The notes under the pieces were generated by a model. It searched no databases. It had not been told where the DNA came from and worked only from the letters and a program-made list of their open reading frames with translations. Shown one piece after another: positions 16,377-25,396 of a DNA stretch of 64,000 bases. Every line of letters starts with the position of its first letter. The first letter of the stretch is position 1. The stretch spans positions 186,001 through 250,000 of the forward strand of contig CAVXML010000007.1 in NCBI GenBank assembly GCA_963763015.1. Reading direction: 5' to 3'. Source of the DNA: Fodinibacter sp963763015 (GTDB lineage: Bacteria; Actinomycetota; Actinomycetes; Actinomycetales; Dermatophilaceae). Position numbers and translations under genes: made by a program.

Positions 16377-16682
16377 ATGGGTATCGTCGACCTCCTCGCC
16401 GGCCGTCCACGGGCAACGCCGCACGCCGAGGCACTGGCGTCTGCCCAGCACGGCGTCACGGTCTACTGGCGCCCGGGGTGCCCCTTCTCGGGGCGGCTTC
16501 GCATGGTGATCCGCGAGCAGCGGGAGCGGGCCGCCTGGGTGAACATCTGGGAGGACGACGAGGGTCGTGCCTACGTGGCGAGCGTCAACGACGGCAACGA
16601 GACGGTGCCCACCGTCGTGATCGACGGGGTGGCCCACACCAACCCGGAGCCCTCCGTCGTCAAGGCTGCACTCGTCAGCTGA
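16377..16682 (+). CDS. Mycoredoxin/glutaredoxin-like protein
   Basis: 101 residues. ATG 16377 is preferred over GTG 16371 because TAGCCT (16365-16370) lies 6 nt before it, as in leaderless mRNAs. It has a thioredoxin-fold glutaredoxin core: VTVYWRPGCPFSGRLRM, then the cis-Pro segment NETVPTVVIDG. The active site is CPFS rather than the CxxC of dithiol mycoredoxin-1, so only a monothiol mechanism is possible. Together with mshD at 60.2 kb it fits a mycothiol-based redox system (inference). Confidence 0.8.
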   Translation: MGIVDLLAGRPRATPHAEALASAQHGVTVYWRPGCPFSGRLRMVIREQRERAAWVNIWEDDEGRAYVASVNDGNETVPTVVIDGVAHTNPEPSVVKAALVS

Positions 16683-16773
16683 GCCGAGGCGGTGGGCGGG
16701 TACCGCGACGGCACTCGACCGCAGTGCTGTGAGCGAGCGCCGGCCGCCCGACCGCGTTTCGGATGCCGTGCCG

Positions 16774-17480
16774 CCCACGCGAGGGCGGGCCCGCGCCGTG
16801 GACAGCCCACGACGGGGGTGTTGGGACCGAGGCGGCGTACCACGCGAGGGCGCGTCGACAGGCCCGTCGACGCGGGGACTTTCTGGGACTGGGGCGGCGC
16901 ACCACATGAGGGGAGCGTCGACAAAGGCGGCCGACCACGCGAGGGCGTGCTCCGATCAGGCAGTCCACCACGCGAGGGGCGCGTCGACGTGGGTGGTCGA
17001 CCACGCGAGGCGTGCTCCGACCAGGCAGTCCACCACGCGAGGGCGTGCTCCGACCAGGCAGTCCACCACGGGAGGGGCGCGTCGACTGGGGCGGCCGACC
17101 ACGCAAGGGCGTGCTCCGATCAGGCAGTCCACCACGCGAGGGGCGCGTCGACGTGGGTGGTCGACCACGCGAGGGCGTGCTCCGATCAGGCAGTCCACCA
17201 CGCGAGGGGCGCGTCGACGTGGGTGGTCGACCACGCGAGGGCGTGCTCCGACCAGGCAATCCCCACGCGATGGCGTGCTCCGAGACGCGTGCAGTCCACC
17301 GCCGCGAGGGGCGTGCTCCGGCATCCGCCAGTGCCGCCAGCAAGAGGGGCGGTCGACGGGGCCGCCGACCGGGGGCGTGCTCCGAGAGGAGCAGTCCGCC
17401 ACTCGATGGCGTGCCCCTGCCCCGGGCAGTCCACCACGAGAGGGCGTGATCCAGGCGGGCGGCGCACAACGCGAGGCTGG
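16774..17480. repeat. 33-bp minisatellite of two alternating unit types
   Basis: About 20 units begin with CCACGCGAGG or a variant; the most regular stretch is 16935-17261. Type A continues GCGTGCTCCGAYCAGGCAGT, type B continues GCGCGTCGACGTGGGTGGTC; they alternate A-B with occasional A-A pairs. Most units are exactly 33 bp. B-to-next junctions form the palindrome GTGGTCGACCAC. Because 33 is a multiple of three, long open frames appear in several frames, but none has a start, ribosome site or composition of a real gene. The 16683-17562 interval otherwise holds only the promoter of the next gene. Confidence 0.85.
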
Positions 17481-17562
17481 GTAGCGAGCGTGTCGGCGCG
17501 GCGCCCGCCCGGGCGCCATGGTGTCCCTCCCCGCTGAGAAGCGGTACCGCTACGCTGCGGTC

Positions 17563-17850
17563 ATGCTCATCATCGGAATCATCCTCGTGGGGGTGATCGG
17601 AGGCGTTGGAGCGCAGATGCTCATCCAGCGCGGCACCGGGATCAACTGGCCGCTCGCGATCGTCACGGGAATCATCGGTTCCTTCGTCTTCGGCCTCTTC
17701 GTGAGTCTCCTCGCCGGTGATGGTCTGGAGCTGCGCCCCAGCGGGATCCTCGGCTCCATCTTCGGCGCCGCCGCGGTCACGCTGCTCTGGGACTGGTTCC
17801 GACGCCGGGGGACCAGCAGGCCCGACGACACTCCGCGGCCCCACGTCTGA
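17563..17850 (+). CDS. GlsB/YeaQ/YmgE-family small membrane stress protein
   Basis: 95 residues from ATG 17563, with TACGCT (17551-17556) 6 nt upstream suggesting a leaderless transcript; an in-frame ATG at 17518 falls before that hexamer. Three TM segments: MLIIGIILVGVIGGVGAQML, a central IVTGIIGSFVFGLF and GSIFGAAAVTLLWDWF, with glycine-rich helices typical of transglycosylase-associated (YeaQ-type) proteins. Function is unknown in the family; it is often stress-induced. Confidence 0.82.
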   Translation: MLIIGIILVGVIGGVGAQMLIQRGTGINWPLAIVTGIIGSFVFGLFVSLLAGDGLELRPSGILGSIFGAAAVTLLWDWFRRRGTSRPDDTPRPHV

Positions 17851-17984
17851 GGGCTGGGGGTGGTCGACCCTCGGTCATGACGCCGGCCGCAGTCGGGGCG
17901 CCGCTCCACGGCAGGCTCGGGGCTTCGATGACCCTGTCGTTCACAGAGCCGTTTCCAGGTGCGGGCTGCGGCAGAATGCGAAGG

Positions 17985-18977
17985 ATGTCACTCCGTGCGC
18001 AGGCGGCGGAGGCGCCGCAGGCGGACCCTTCGCCCTCGATCCGGCTGGTCGTTCCGTACTTCGGCGAGCGTCCGCCGTACTTCCCGTTGGTGGTGCGAAG
18101 CATGGCCGCCAATCCCGACGTCTCGTGGCTGCTCCTGAGCGACCAGCCGGTGACGGACGCGCCACCGAACCTCGAGGTCCAGCTCTGCGGGTTCGAGGAC
18201 CTCGCCCGGCGCATCCAGGGCCACTTCGACTTCGAGATCTGCCTGGACAGTCCGTACAAGCTGTGCGACTTCCGGCCCGCCTTCGGGGAGATCTTCGCCG
18301 AGGAGCTCGCCGGCTACGACTTCTGGGGACACAGCGACGTCGACCTGATCTTCGGGCGGGTGCGTGACCACCTTCCGGCTGCCGCCTTCGAGGCCGACAA
18401 GATCCTCTTCAACGGCAGCTTCAGCCTCTACCGCAACACTGCGGAGGCGGCGACGTGGTACCGCCACGAGGTGGGCAAGGTCAGCTACCGCGACGCCTTC
18501 ACGAACCCCGATGCGATGCACTTCGACGAGTGGGCCGGCATCTACTACATCGTCGAGGACCTCGGCGTGCCCGTGTGGCGGGAGGACGTCATCTTCGACA
18601 TCTCCTTCCACCGGTACCGCACGCGCGCCGAGGCAGCCGAGGTTCGCGGCCCGCGCCGCTACGCCTGGGAGAACGGCGAGGTCTGTGAGTACCGGCTGCA
18701 GCGGGGTCGCGTGGTTCGCCGGACCGCGCTGCTCGCCCACCTCCAGAAGCGGGTGCTTCGAGCGCCGACCCCTGACGTGTTGGCCGCCGACCGCTACTGG
18801 ATCCTGCCCAACGGGTTCGCGGTGCAGGGCCGGGTGACACCGTGGTCCGTGCGCGCGGCCTGGCTTCCTCGCGGCCACGAACTCGTCCCCTTCTACGCTC
18901 GCCGTCTGCAGCGCTGGCGTCGGCGTCGCGCGACCCGCCGAGATGCCGCCGCCGGCCGCACCACCGTCCAGGTGTGA
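17985..18977 (+). CDS. DUF6625-like putative glycosyltransferase
   Basis: 330 residues from ATG 17985; an ATG at 17976 is close by. The N-terminus IRLVVPYFGERPPYFPLVVR and the DFWGHSDVDLIFGRV segment (a DxD-type metal motif after a GT-A-like half) resemble uncharacterised nucleotide-sugar transferases. A strongly basic C-terminal tail (RRLQRWRRRRATRRD) is unusual. It is the only gene of this sort here; no capsule or sugar-nucleotide genes flank it, so its acceptor is unknown. Confidence 0.7.
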   Translation: MSLRAQAAEAPQADPSPSIRLVVPYFGERPPYFPLVVRSMAANPDVSWLLLSDQPVTDAPPNLEVQLCGFEDLARRIQGHFDFEICLDSPYKLCDFRPAFGEIFAEELAGYDFWGHSDVDLIFGRVRDHLPAAAFEADKILFNGSFSLYRNTAEAATWYRHEVGKVSYRDAFTNPDAMHFDEWAGIYYIVEDLGVPVWREDVIFDISFHRYRTRAEAAEVRGPRRYAWENGEVCEYRLQRGRVVRRTALLAHLQKRVLRAPTPDVLAADRYWILPNGFAVQGRVTPWSVRAAWLPRGHELVPFYARRLQRWRRRRATRRDAAAGRTTVQV

Positions 18978-19099
18978 CCAACGCGCGTCCGCGACCAGGT
19001 GATGCAGGTGCACTCATCCAGCACCTCTGGCGCAGCCCACTTCCCACGGCATGCCCGCAAGCCCCTCTACTCGGTGCGGCGGTCCCGACCTGTGAGCGG

Positions 19100-20413
19100 T
19101 CAGGGCCGCCGGTGGAGCACGACCGCCTTGCGCCCAGAGCCGTCGGTCCGCACGCGGTGGCTGAAGCACGGGTCGTGGACCCGTCGGTGGTGCCAGCGGC
19201 AGAGGGGCACGGCGAGGTGCAGGTCGGTCGTCCCGCCCCGCGACCATGGATCCTCGTGATGGAGCTCGCTCCAGGCGTACGGCCGGTCACAGCCTTCAGC
19301 GGCGCACTCGTCGTACGTCGTGGCCAACGCCACGCGCTGTGCCTCGCTGAAGAACCGGTTGGAGCGCCCGAGGTCGAGAGGAAGCGAGCTGCCGTCCAAC
19401 ACGGCGGGCAGGACCCCGGCTGAGCAGGCGAGGCGGCGTGCCTCGCTCGCGGAGAGGTCGTGGCCTGTGTCGAGCTGGGCTGCGCCGAGGCTGTTCCTGA
19501 GGCGGTCGTGGTCGACCGTGACGACGACCGTGGCAGCGACCTTCCCGTGGAGCCGATCGGTCGGCAGGTGCTCGAGCAGCTCGACGAACGCGGCACCGTA
19601 GCGATGAGCCCAGTCGACGCCTTCGCGGAGGTCCGTGGAGCCTGCGGGCCCTTGGCGCTCGCCACCCGCAGAGGTGTGCTCACCGGCGGACCGGATCGCC
19701 TGACGACGGGGCGAAGCGATCTGCTGGATGGTCTTGCGCAGGATCGCCCCGGCCAGTGCCGGCACGGTGAAACGCCCGGTGACGGTTCCATCGCCGTTGT
19801 CGTGCATCGTCAGGCGAGCCTGCGCCTCGGCGCGGGCCTCCTCGGCCCTCAGCTCGGCATCCTCGTGCGCCTCGGCCTCGGCGGCAGAGCGCTCCGCGAC
19901 CAGAAGCGCCCTACGGGCCGCCCGCCGAAGGCGACCCGGGTTCATGCGCCTCGCCTGCGCGACGAGCGAGCTCTCGATTCGGGTGCGCTCGCTGTCGGTC
20001 AGGCTCTCCGGGAGCCTGGATGCCGTTCCCGCGATCACCGCGGCATGCGCCGTGGATACCAGGCCGTCGGACAGTGCCTCCTTGGTCAGCGGCAACGAGC
20101 TGTCCAGCGCCGTGGCAAGGGCGACCTCGGCGGCCGCCTTGCCGCCGCCGCTTCGAGTGTGGGTGGCGAGCCACGCCGACGTTCCCGTCATGCCGCTCTC
20201 GGTGCCCACCTGCGCGCGGTCCGCTGCCGCCACCATCGACAGCTTGACCGACTCCATCCGGGCGATCGCGCGTTCCACCTCGGCGATGTCCCTGCCCGTG
20301 ACGGAACCGGGAGATGGCCTGGGGTCCAGCTTGTCGAGGACGGCGTGCACCTCGGCGATCCCCGTGGCCACCGGCATGGGGCTCGGGGTCTGCGTCGACG
20401 CCGTGATGCTCAT
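19100..20413 (-). CDS. DUF222-HNH endonuclease-like protein (13E12 repeat type)
   Basis: 437 residues from ATG 20413. A long helical DUF222 region (LDKLDPRPSP...MVAAADRAQV...) is followed by a C-terminal HNH module: YDECAAEGCDRPYAWSELHH, DPWSRGGTTDLHLAVPLC and RWHHRRVHD. This is the 13E12 family, dispersed in many actinobacterial genomes and often linked to mobile DNA and, in mycobacteria, to SOS control. A palindrome CGAACGTTCG lies 16 nt before the start. The 18978-19099 gap has no visible feature. Confidence 0.85.
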   Translation of the reverse strand: MSITASTQTPSPMPVATGIAEVHAVLDKLDPRPSPGSVTGRDIAEVERAIARMESVKLSMVAAADRAQVGTESGMTGTSAWLATHTRSGGGKAAAEVALATALDSSLPLTKEALSDGLVSTAHAAVIAGTASRLPESLTDSERTRIESSLVAQARRMNPGRLRRAARRALLVAERSAAEAEAHEDAELRAEEARAEAQARLTMHDNGDGTVTGRFTVPALAGAILRKTIQQIASPRRQAIRSAGEHTSAGGERQGPAGSTDLREGVDWAHRYGAAFVELLEHLPTDRLHGKVAATVVVTVDHDRLRNSLGAAQLDTGHDLSASEARRLACSAGVLPAVLDGSSLPLDLGRSNRFFSEAQRVALATTYDECAAEGCDRPYAWSELHHEDPWSRGGTTDLHLAVPLCRWHHRRVHDPCFSHRVRTDGSGRKAVVLHRRP

Positions 20414-20428
20414 GGCAGGCAATCTATT

Positions 20429-20438
20429 CGAACGTTCG
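20429..20438. promoter_or_regulatory. CGAACGTTCG palindrome ahead of the DUF222-HNH gene
   Basis: A perfect 10-bp palindrome carrying the two half-sites of the actinobacterial LexA box (CGAAC and GTTCG) but without the usual 4-bp spacer. Its place 16 nt upstream of the start codon suits an operator; the missing spacer makes LexA binding doubtful. Confidence 0.35.
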
Positions 20439-20535
20439 TACGGTGAGGTGGTTCTCAGAAGGTCTGTGGACAGCCCGGCGCACCCAGGTTCACTGTGGAC
20501 AACCCGCCGCCTCTCGAGGTTCGGGGGCCAGCCCG

Positions 20536-20690
20536 TCCCGAGGCCGAGGAGAGTCGCCGCGGCCGGACCGTCGACCCTCAGCGCGGGCCGCACCGGAGAG
20601 CCGCGACCGGTCCGCCCGAGGCCGAGGAGGGCGCCCGCCACCGGGCCGTCATCCCTCAGCCCAGAGGCCGCCCACCGGGCCCCCTGCGGG
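20536..20690. repeat. Two imperfect repeats of about 75 bp before the GH13 gene
   Basis: The segments starting CCCGAGGCCGAGGAG near 20537 and again near 20617 run in parallel: each has a purine run, a CCGG-CCGTC block, then CCTCAGC and a GC-rich tail. They fill most of the 330-bp gap 20414-20743, whose only other visible signals are the palindrome on the left and the ribosome site on the right. Confidence 0.5.
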
Positions 20691-20743
20691 AAACCGAGCG
20701 GCTGCGGCATCCCATCGAGCACCGCGCCGCATATAACAGGAGG

Positions 20744-22402
20744 ATGACAGCACGCTGGTACCGACGCGGGGTCATCTACAGCCTCGACGTCCGGCTCTTC
20801 CAGGACTCCGACGGCGACGGCATCGGCGATTTCTGCGGCCTCACCAGCCGACTCGACCACCTCAGCCGGCTGGGTGTCTCCATCCTCTGGCTCAACCCGA
20901 TCCATCCCACGCCGTACCGCGATGGGGGCTACGACGTGTCCGACTACTACGGCGTCGACCCGAGCCTCGGCACTCTCGGTGACTTCGCGGAGTTCGTGGC
21001 GGAGTGCGACGAGCGCGGCATCCGGGTGATGCTCGACCTGGTGCTGAACCACACGAGCGACGAGCACCCGTGGTTCAAGGCGGCTCGCGCCGATCGCAGC
21101 TCACCCTTCCGCGACTGGTACGTGTGGTCGGACGAGGAACCGGCCGACCGCGCCGAGGGCATGGTCTTCCCGGGCGTCCAGGAGACCACCTGGACCTTCG
21201 ACGAGACGGCCGGCGCGTGGTACCACCACCGCTTCTACTCCTTCCAACCCGACCTCAACATCAAGAACGAAGCGGTCCGCTCCGAACTGAAGAAGGTGGT
21301 CACCTTCTGGGAACGGTTGGGAGTCAGCGGGTTTCGGCTCGACGGTGCACCGTTCCTCATCGAGCGCACCGAACCCGGAGGTGGTGACCTCCCGCGCGAC
21401 TACGACTACCTGGTCGAGCTTCGCGAACGCCTGTCGTGGCTCCGTGGCGACGCGGTGTTCCTCGCCGAGGCGCACGTTCCGTCGGACGAGCTCGTCGAGT
21501 TCTTCGGCAGCGCCGACGGCTCCGCGAACCGGGTGCAGATGCTGTTCGCCTTCCGGATCAACGAGGCGCTCATGGTCGCCCTCGCCCGGCAGGAGGGCGG
21601 CGCCCTCGCCACCGCCCTGTCCACCCTCCCGCCGCCGCCACGAAACGGGTCGTGGGCAACCTTCCTGCGCAACCACGACGAGGTCGACCTGTCCCAGCTG
21701 AGCGAGGAGGAGCAGAACGACGTGTTCGCGGCCTTCGGGCCCGACGACGAGCACCAGCTCTACGAGCGCGGCATCCGGCGACGCCTGTCACCGATGATGG
21801 ACGGCGACCAGCGCCGCATGCGGATGGCCTACAGCCTCCAGTTCACGATGCCCGGCACGCCTGTCCTGCGGTACGGCGACGAGATCGGCATGGGTGAGGA
21901 CCTCGACCTCCCCGAGCGTGATGCGATCCGCACACCGATGCAGTGGTCGGGGACGGCCAACGGGGGGTTCTCGGAGGCCCCACCCGAACGGCTCATCCGC
22001 CCCGTCGTCAGCTCGTCGCCGTACGGCTTCCGTGACGTCAACGTCACCGACCAGCGCTTGGAGCCGAACTCGATGCTCAGCTGGTTCGAGCGGATGCTGC
22101 ACACGCTGCGTGAGTGCGACGAGATCGGCAGCGGAACCCACCGGGTCGTGGAGGGGATGCCGGATGCCGTGTTCGCCCACGTGGCCGAGGGGTCCACCGG
22201 CGTCGTGCTGTTCGTCCACAACCTCTCGGACGAGCCGCACGTGGTGCGACCCAGCGGCGTGCCGCAGGAGGACCAGCCGCCGGTGGAGGTCTTCTCCGAC
22301 CATCCCTACGACGGGGAGGTCGACCCGTCCCAGCTCGAGGTCGGTCCTTACGGGTTCCGCTGGATCCGGCTCCGCAGGTCCCACGGCCCCGCTCCCGGCT
22401 GA
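20744..22402 (+). CDS. GH13 alpha-amylase-family enzyme (trehalose-synthase-like)
   Basis: 552 residues; ATG 20744 has AGGAGG 4 nt upstream. GH13 blocks are present in order: WYRRGVIYSLDVRLFQDSDG, MLDLVLNHTSDEHPW, GFRLDGAPFLIE (nucleophile Asp), VFLAEAHVPSDE (acid/base Glu) and FLRNHDEVDL (transition-state Asp). A C-terminal beta domain ends the protein. The layout resembles trehalose synthase and related alpha-glucan enzymes, though its length and lack of a maltokinase partner leave the exact reaction open. Confidence 0.85.
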   Translation: MTARWYRRGVIYSLDVRLFQDSDGDGIGDFCGLTSRLDHLSRLGVSILWLNPIHPTPYRDGGYDVSDYYGVDPSLGTLGDFAEFVAECDERGIRVMLDLVLNHTSDEHPWFKAARADRSSPFRDWYVWSDEEPADRAEGMVFPGVQETTWTFDETAGAWYHHRFYSFQPDLNIKNEAVRSELKKVVTFWERLGVSGFRLDGAPFLIERTEPGGGDLPRDYDYLVELRERLSWLRGDAVFLAEAHVPSDELVEFFGSADGSANRVQMLFAFRINEALMVALARQEGGALATALSTLPPPPRNGSWATFLRNHDEVDLSQLSEEEQNDVFAAFGPDDEHQLYERGIRRRLSPMMDGDQRRMRMAYSLQFTMPGTPVLRYGDEIGMGEDLDLPERDAIRTPMQWSGTANGGFSEAPPERLIRPVVSSSPYGFRDVNVTDQRLEPNSMLSWFERMLHTLRECDEIGSGTHRVVEGMPDAVFAHVAEGSTGVVLFVHNLSDEPHVVRPSGVPQEDQPPVEVFSDHPYDGEVDPSQLEVGPYGFRWIRLRRSHGPAPG

Positions 22403-22576
22403 CGCTCGGCCACCCGGCTGGTCGGCGGCGAAGTCGTGGTCGTCCCACGGTGAGTCGCGTGCGACCGGAGGACGGTGCCACGGGGCAGGGAAAGGACTTC
22501 GTCGGATGCCGTGGCCCGGCATCCGTCGTGCGGTCACCAATCGGTGACGCCGGGCGTACCGCACTAGATTGCGGCC

Positions 22577-22777
22577 GTGAGCCGCTCGTTGTTCCTCGTC
22601 CTCGGAGGCGTTCTGGTGCTCGTCGGCCTGCTGTGGACGGGTCAGGGTCTCGGCTGGGTCGGTGGCAGCCCGATGACCGGGGTGACGCTGTGGGCGGTGG
22701 TCGGCCCGCTCGTCGCCCTGGTCGGGGTGGTGCTCCTCGTGGTGGGCGCCCGCCGCGTCGACGGCGACGGGCGCTGA
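22577..22777 (+). CDS. Small two-TM membrane protein
   Basis: 66 residues from GTG 22577, with TAGATT 6 nt upstream (leaderless) and a GTCACC-AATC-GGTGAC dyad at 22533-22548 near the -35 position. Two hydrophobic helices, SRSLFLVLGGVLVLVGLLW and TLWAVVGPLVALVGVVLLV, are joined by a GQGLGWVGGSPMTG loop. Small proteins with this pattern are common and uncharacterised in actinobacteria. Confidence 0.72.
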   Translation: MSRSLFLVLGGVLVLVGLLWTGQGLGWVGGSPMTGVTLWAVVGPLVALVGVVLLVVGARRVDGDGR

Positions 22778-22913
22778 CTGCAGCAGCAGGCGTTGGCGGG
22801 ACGGATGGTCTCGGCGGCGTCGACACGCCCGGATCCGACGCAACGGTTCGGACACGGAGGCCGGGCGTGACTTGGCAGGCCGGTGCGGCAGCACCCACAC
22901 TCGAGCTGTGCGA

Positions 22914-23927
22914 ATGGTGCACGGTCGGGCTGTGTCGGGCCTGGTTTCAGTGACCTGGATCCTGGGCAGCATGACCGCCGCCTGCACCGCGACACCGGCA
23001 CCGCAGGCGCCGACACCGCAGCCACACGCGCCGCAGTCACCGACGCAGCAGGAGTCGCCGCAGCCGCCTGTGCAGCCATCCCCGAGGCCGCCGGACCCGA
23101 GCACCGGCGGCCACATCGCCTTCGTCTCCGACCGCGAGGGGGTCGACTCCCTGTACCTGATGCGGGGGGACGGCTCAGGTGTGCGGCGGCTGACCAGCGA
23201 GCTGCCCCCGGTCTCGCACCCGGCCTGGTCACCCGACGGGCAGCGGCTCGCGTTCAACGCCGGCGCGCCGAGCACGAGCGACATCTACCTCGTGTCCGCG
23301 GACGGGACCGGCCTCACGCGGCTCACCCGCCAGGCGGGGGCGAACTTCTACCCGAGCTGGTCGCCGGACGGACGGCGACTGGCCTTCAGCTCGAACCGGG
23401 ACGGTGACTGGGACATCTACGTCATGGACGTCGATGGGAGGAACGTCCGGCAGCTGGTCGACTCCCCGGGGTTCGACGACAAGCCGCAGTGGTCGCCGGA
23501 CGGCTCCCGGATCGGCTTCGCGACCACCCGCAGCGGCACGCCCGAGCTCTGGGCCGTCGACCCGGCCACGGGCGCGGAGGAGACACTGCTCCCGCAACCC
23601 GTCCGAGGCATCAACCCGGCCTGGACCCTCGACGGGTCGATGCTGGCGTACAACGTCGTGACGTCTGCCGGCTTCGACATCGCGGTGGTGGCAGCCGACG
23701 GGAGCGGCATGCGCTCCGTCGTCGCCGAGCCGGCCTCGGAGGAGCGGCCACGATGGTCACCCGACAGCAGGTCGCTCGCCTACTACTCGGACGCGGGCGG
23801 GTCATGGGAGGTCTACGTCGTCGATGTGGCGACGGGCGCGAGCCGGCCCCTGACGCAGGAGCCCGGCTTCGACGGTCAGCCGGCGTGGCAACCCGCCGCG
23901 CCCGCGGGCACGACAGACGCCCCCTGA
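22914..23927 (+). CDS. TolB-like beta-propeller lipoprotein
   Basis: 337 residues from ATG 22914. A short hydrophobic signal ends in a lipobox-like TAAC, then comes a Pro/Gln/Thr-rich spacer (residues 25-60). At least five WD40-like PD40 repeats follow, each with a W-SPDG core (HPAWSPDGQRLAF, YPSWSPDGRRLAF, PQWSPDGSRIGF and others). It is probably an exported, membrane-tethered propeller. No Pal or Tol genes are nearby; its partner is unknown. Confidence 0.78.
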   Translation: MVHGRAVSGLVSVTWILGSMTAACTATPAPQAPTPQPHAPQSPTQQESPQPPVQPSPRPPDPSTGGHIAFVSDREGVDSLYLMRGDGSGVRRLTSELPPVSHPAWSPDGQRLAFNAGAPSTSDIYLVSADGTGLTRLTRQAGANFYPSWSPDGRRLAFSSNRDGDWDIYVMDVDGRNVRQLVDSPGFDDKPQWSPDGSRIGFATTRSGTPELWAVDPATGAEETLLPQPVRGINPAWTLDGSMLAYNVVTSAGFDIAVVAADGSGMRSVVAEPASEERPRWSPDSRSLAYYSDAGGSWEVYVVDVATGASRPLTQEPGFDGQPAWQPAAPAGTTDAP

Positions 23928-23956
23928 CCCGCGCGCCGCTGTCGGACTCGCGCGAC

Positions 23957-24874
23957 TCAGACCTCCAGCCGGATGCCGGTCTCGCGCTCCGAGACCCGCC
24001 ACAGGTTGTCGATCGCCGCGCGGGATCCTGGACGGAGGAGCGGTAGCCGGACAGCGTGACCGGTGTTGACGAAGCGTGGACCGTAGAACTCCCCGCCCTT
24101 GGCCTGCGGGTCGGTGGCGGCCCGGATCTGAGGCATCGCCCCGCGCGCGACGTCCATGCCGGTGCTCCTCGCCATCCACGCGAAGAACGGCCCGAGGGGC
24201 CCGCCGCCGCCCTCCCGAAGCGTCCTCTTCTGCAGGTCGCTGTGGGTGAGGCCGGGATGGGCTAGCAGGCTGATGGGTCGGGCCTGCGCGCGGTCGAACT
24301 CGCGCTGGAGCCCCAGGGCGAAGTGGTAGTTGGCGAGCTTGGACTGCCCGTAGGCCCGCCAAGGGCTGTACTTCCCTCGGAGGTGCGGGTTCTCGACGTC
24401 CACTGCGCGACCGAAGTGGTGGGCCGTGCTCGTGACGGTCACGACCCGAGCGGCCGGCGCAGCCACGAGCGCCGGCATCAGCAGAGCGGTCAGCGTCCAG
24501 TGTCCGAGGTGGTTGACGCCGAGCTGCATCTCGAAACCGTCCTCGGTGTGCCGCTCCGGCATGGCCATCAGTCCGGCGTTGTTGACGAGGATGTCGACGG
24601 TGTCGTGGCGGGCGAGCACCTGCTCTGCTGCAGCCCGCACCGAGGCCTGGGAGGCAAGGTCGAGCTCGACGAGCTCGAGTGACGCAGCCGGCACCTCGGC
24701 CTCGATCTCGGTCACCGCCCGAGCGGCCTTCTCCATGTCTCGGACGGCCATGACGACGTGAGCGCCCTTGCCGGCAAGCACCTTGGCCGTGTGGAGACCG
24801 AGGCCTCCGTTCGCCCCCGTGACGACTGCCGTCAGGCCGGTCAGGTCGGGTACCGACTCACGCGTGTACGGCAT
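23957..24874 (-). CDS. Short-chain dehydrogenase/reductase (retinol-dehydrogenase-like)
   Basis: 305 residues from ATG 24874 (MPYTRESVPDLTGLTAVVTG). Classical SDR motifs: TGANGGLG cofactor loop, DILVNNAGLM, VNHLGHW, and catalytic Ser...YGQSK. The arrangement resembles broad-specificity SDRs annotated near retinol dehydrogenases. It is followed on the same strand by no gene within 5 kb; upstream is a separate SRPBCC gene. Confidence 0.87.
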   Translation of the reverse strand: MPYTRESVPDLTGLTAVVTGANGGLGLHTAKVLAGKGAHVVMAVRDMEKAARAVTEIEAEVPAASLELVELDLASQASVRAAAEQVLARHDTVDILVNNAGLMAMPERHTEDGFEMQLGVNHLGHWTLTALLMPALVAAPAARVVTVTSTAHHFGRAVDVENPHLRGKYSPWRAYGQSKLANYHFALGLQREFDRAQARPISLLAHPGLTHSDLQKRTLREGGGGPLGPFFAWMARSTGMDVARGAMPQIRAATDPQAKGGEFYGPRFVNTGHAVRLPLLRPGSRAAIDNLWRVSERETGIRLEV

Positions 24875-24970
24875 CCGAGCACTCCTCACTCTTGCTGGGA
24901 GTCACCAGCATCTCCCACGACGGCACGCGGGGGACAGGCAGGTCCGCCCGGCTGTCGAGGCGGGTCCACC

Positions 24971-25396
24971 TCAAGGACGCTCCTCGCACCTGGCCTTGAG
25001 GCCGTTGGCCTCGTTCGCGAGGTAGCGGTCGGTGAGCCCGCGGTAGAAGCGCCCCATCACCGACCCGAGCCAGCCGGACTGTGACACCGACAACCGCACC
25101 CGGGTCCCGCCGTCGGGCAGCGGCTCGGCGTCGTGCCGGGCGGTGGTGAGCACCCCGGGGCCCTTCGCCACCCAGGTGAACGAGCGCCCCGGCTCCAGCT
25201 CGGTGACGACGTACTCGGTGTCCGGGATGCGCGGCTGGCTGATCTTCGCTCGGCTTCCCGTGCGCAGCGGGCCCTCATCGAGGCGGCGCACCGAGGTGAC
25301 GGTCGGCGTCCATTCCGACCAGTGCTCCACGTCGCTCAAGACCTCCCACACTCGCTCGGGCGGTGCCGCGATCTCGACCGTGTTGCTCTGCTCCAT
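24971..25396 (-). CDS. SRPBCC-family protein
   Basis: 141 residues from ATG 25396. The N-terminus MEQSNTVEIAAPPERVWEVL followed by WSEWTPTVTSV, and a C-terminal amphipathic helix (FYRGLTDRYLANEANGL), match the polyketide-cyclase-like START fold. The ligand is unknown. It lies upstream of the SDR gene on the same strand with a gap of about 100 nt. Confidence 0.8.
   Translation of the reverse strand: MEQSNTVEIAAPPERVWEVLSDVEHWSEWTPTVTSVRRLDEGPLRTGSRAKISQPRIPDTEYVVTELEPGRSFTWVAKGPGVLTTARHDAEPLPDGGTRVRLSVSQSGWLGSVMGRFYRGLTDRYLANEANGLKARCEERP

Noticed and set aside
16774..17480. CRISPR array
   Set aside because: Units are contiguous with only two body types, no unique spacers and no cas genes nearby.
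16675..17844. Long repetitive open frame on the minus strand across the minisatellite
   Set aside because: The 33-bp units keep several frames open; the frame also runs antisense through the GlsB/YeaQ gene and has no start signal.
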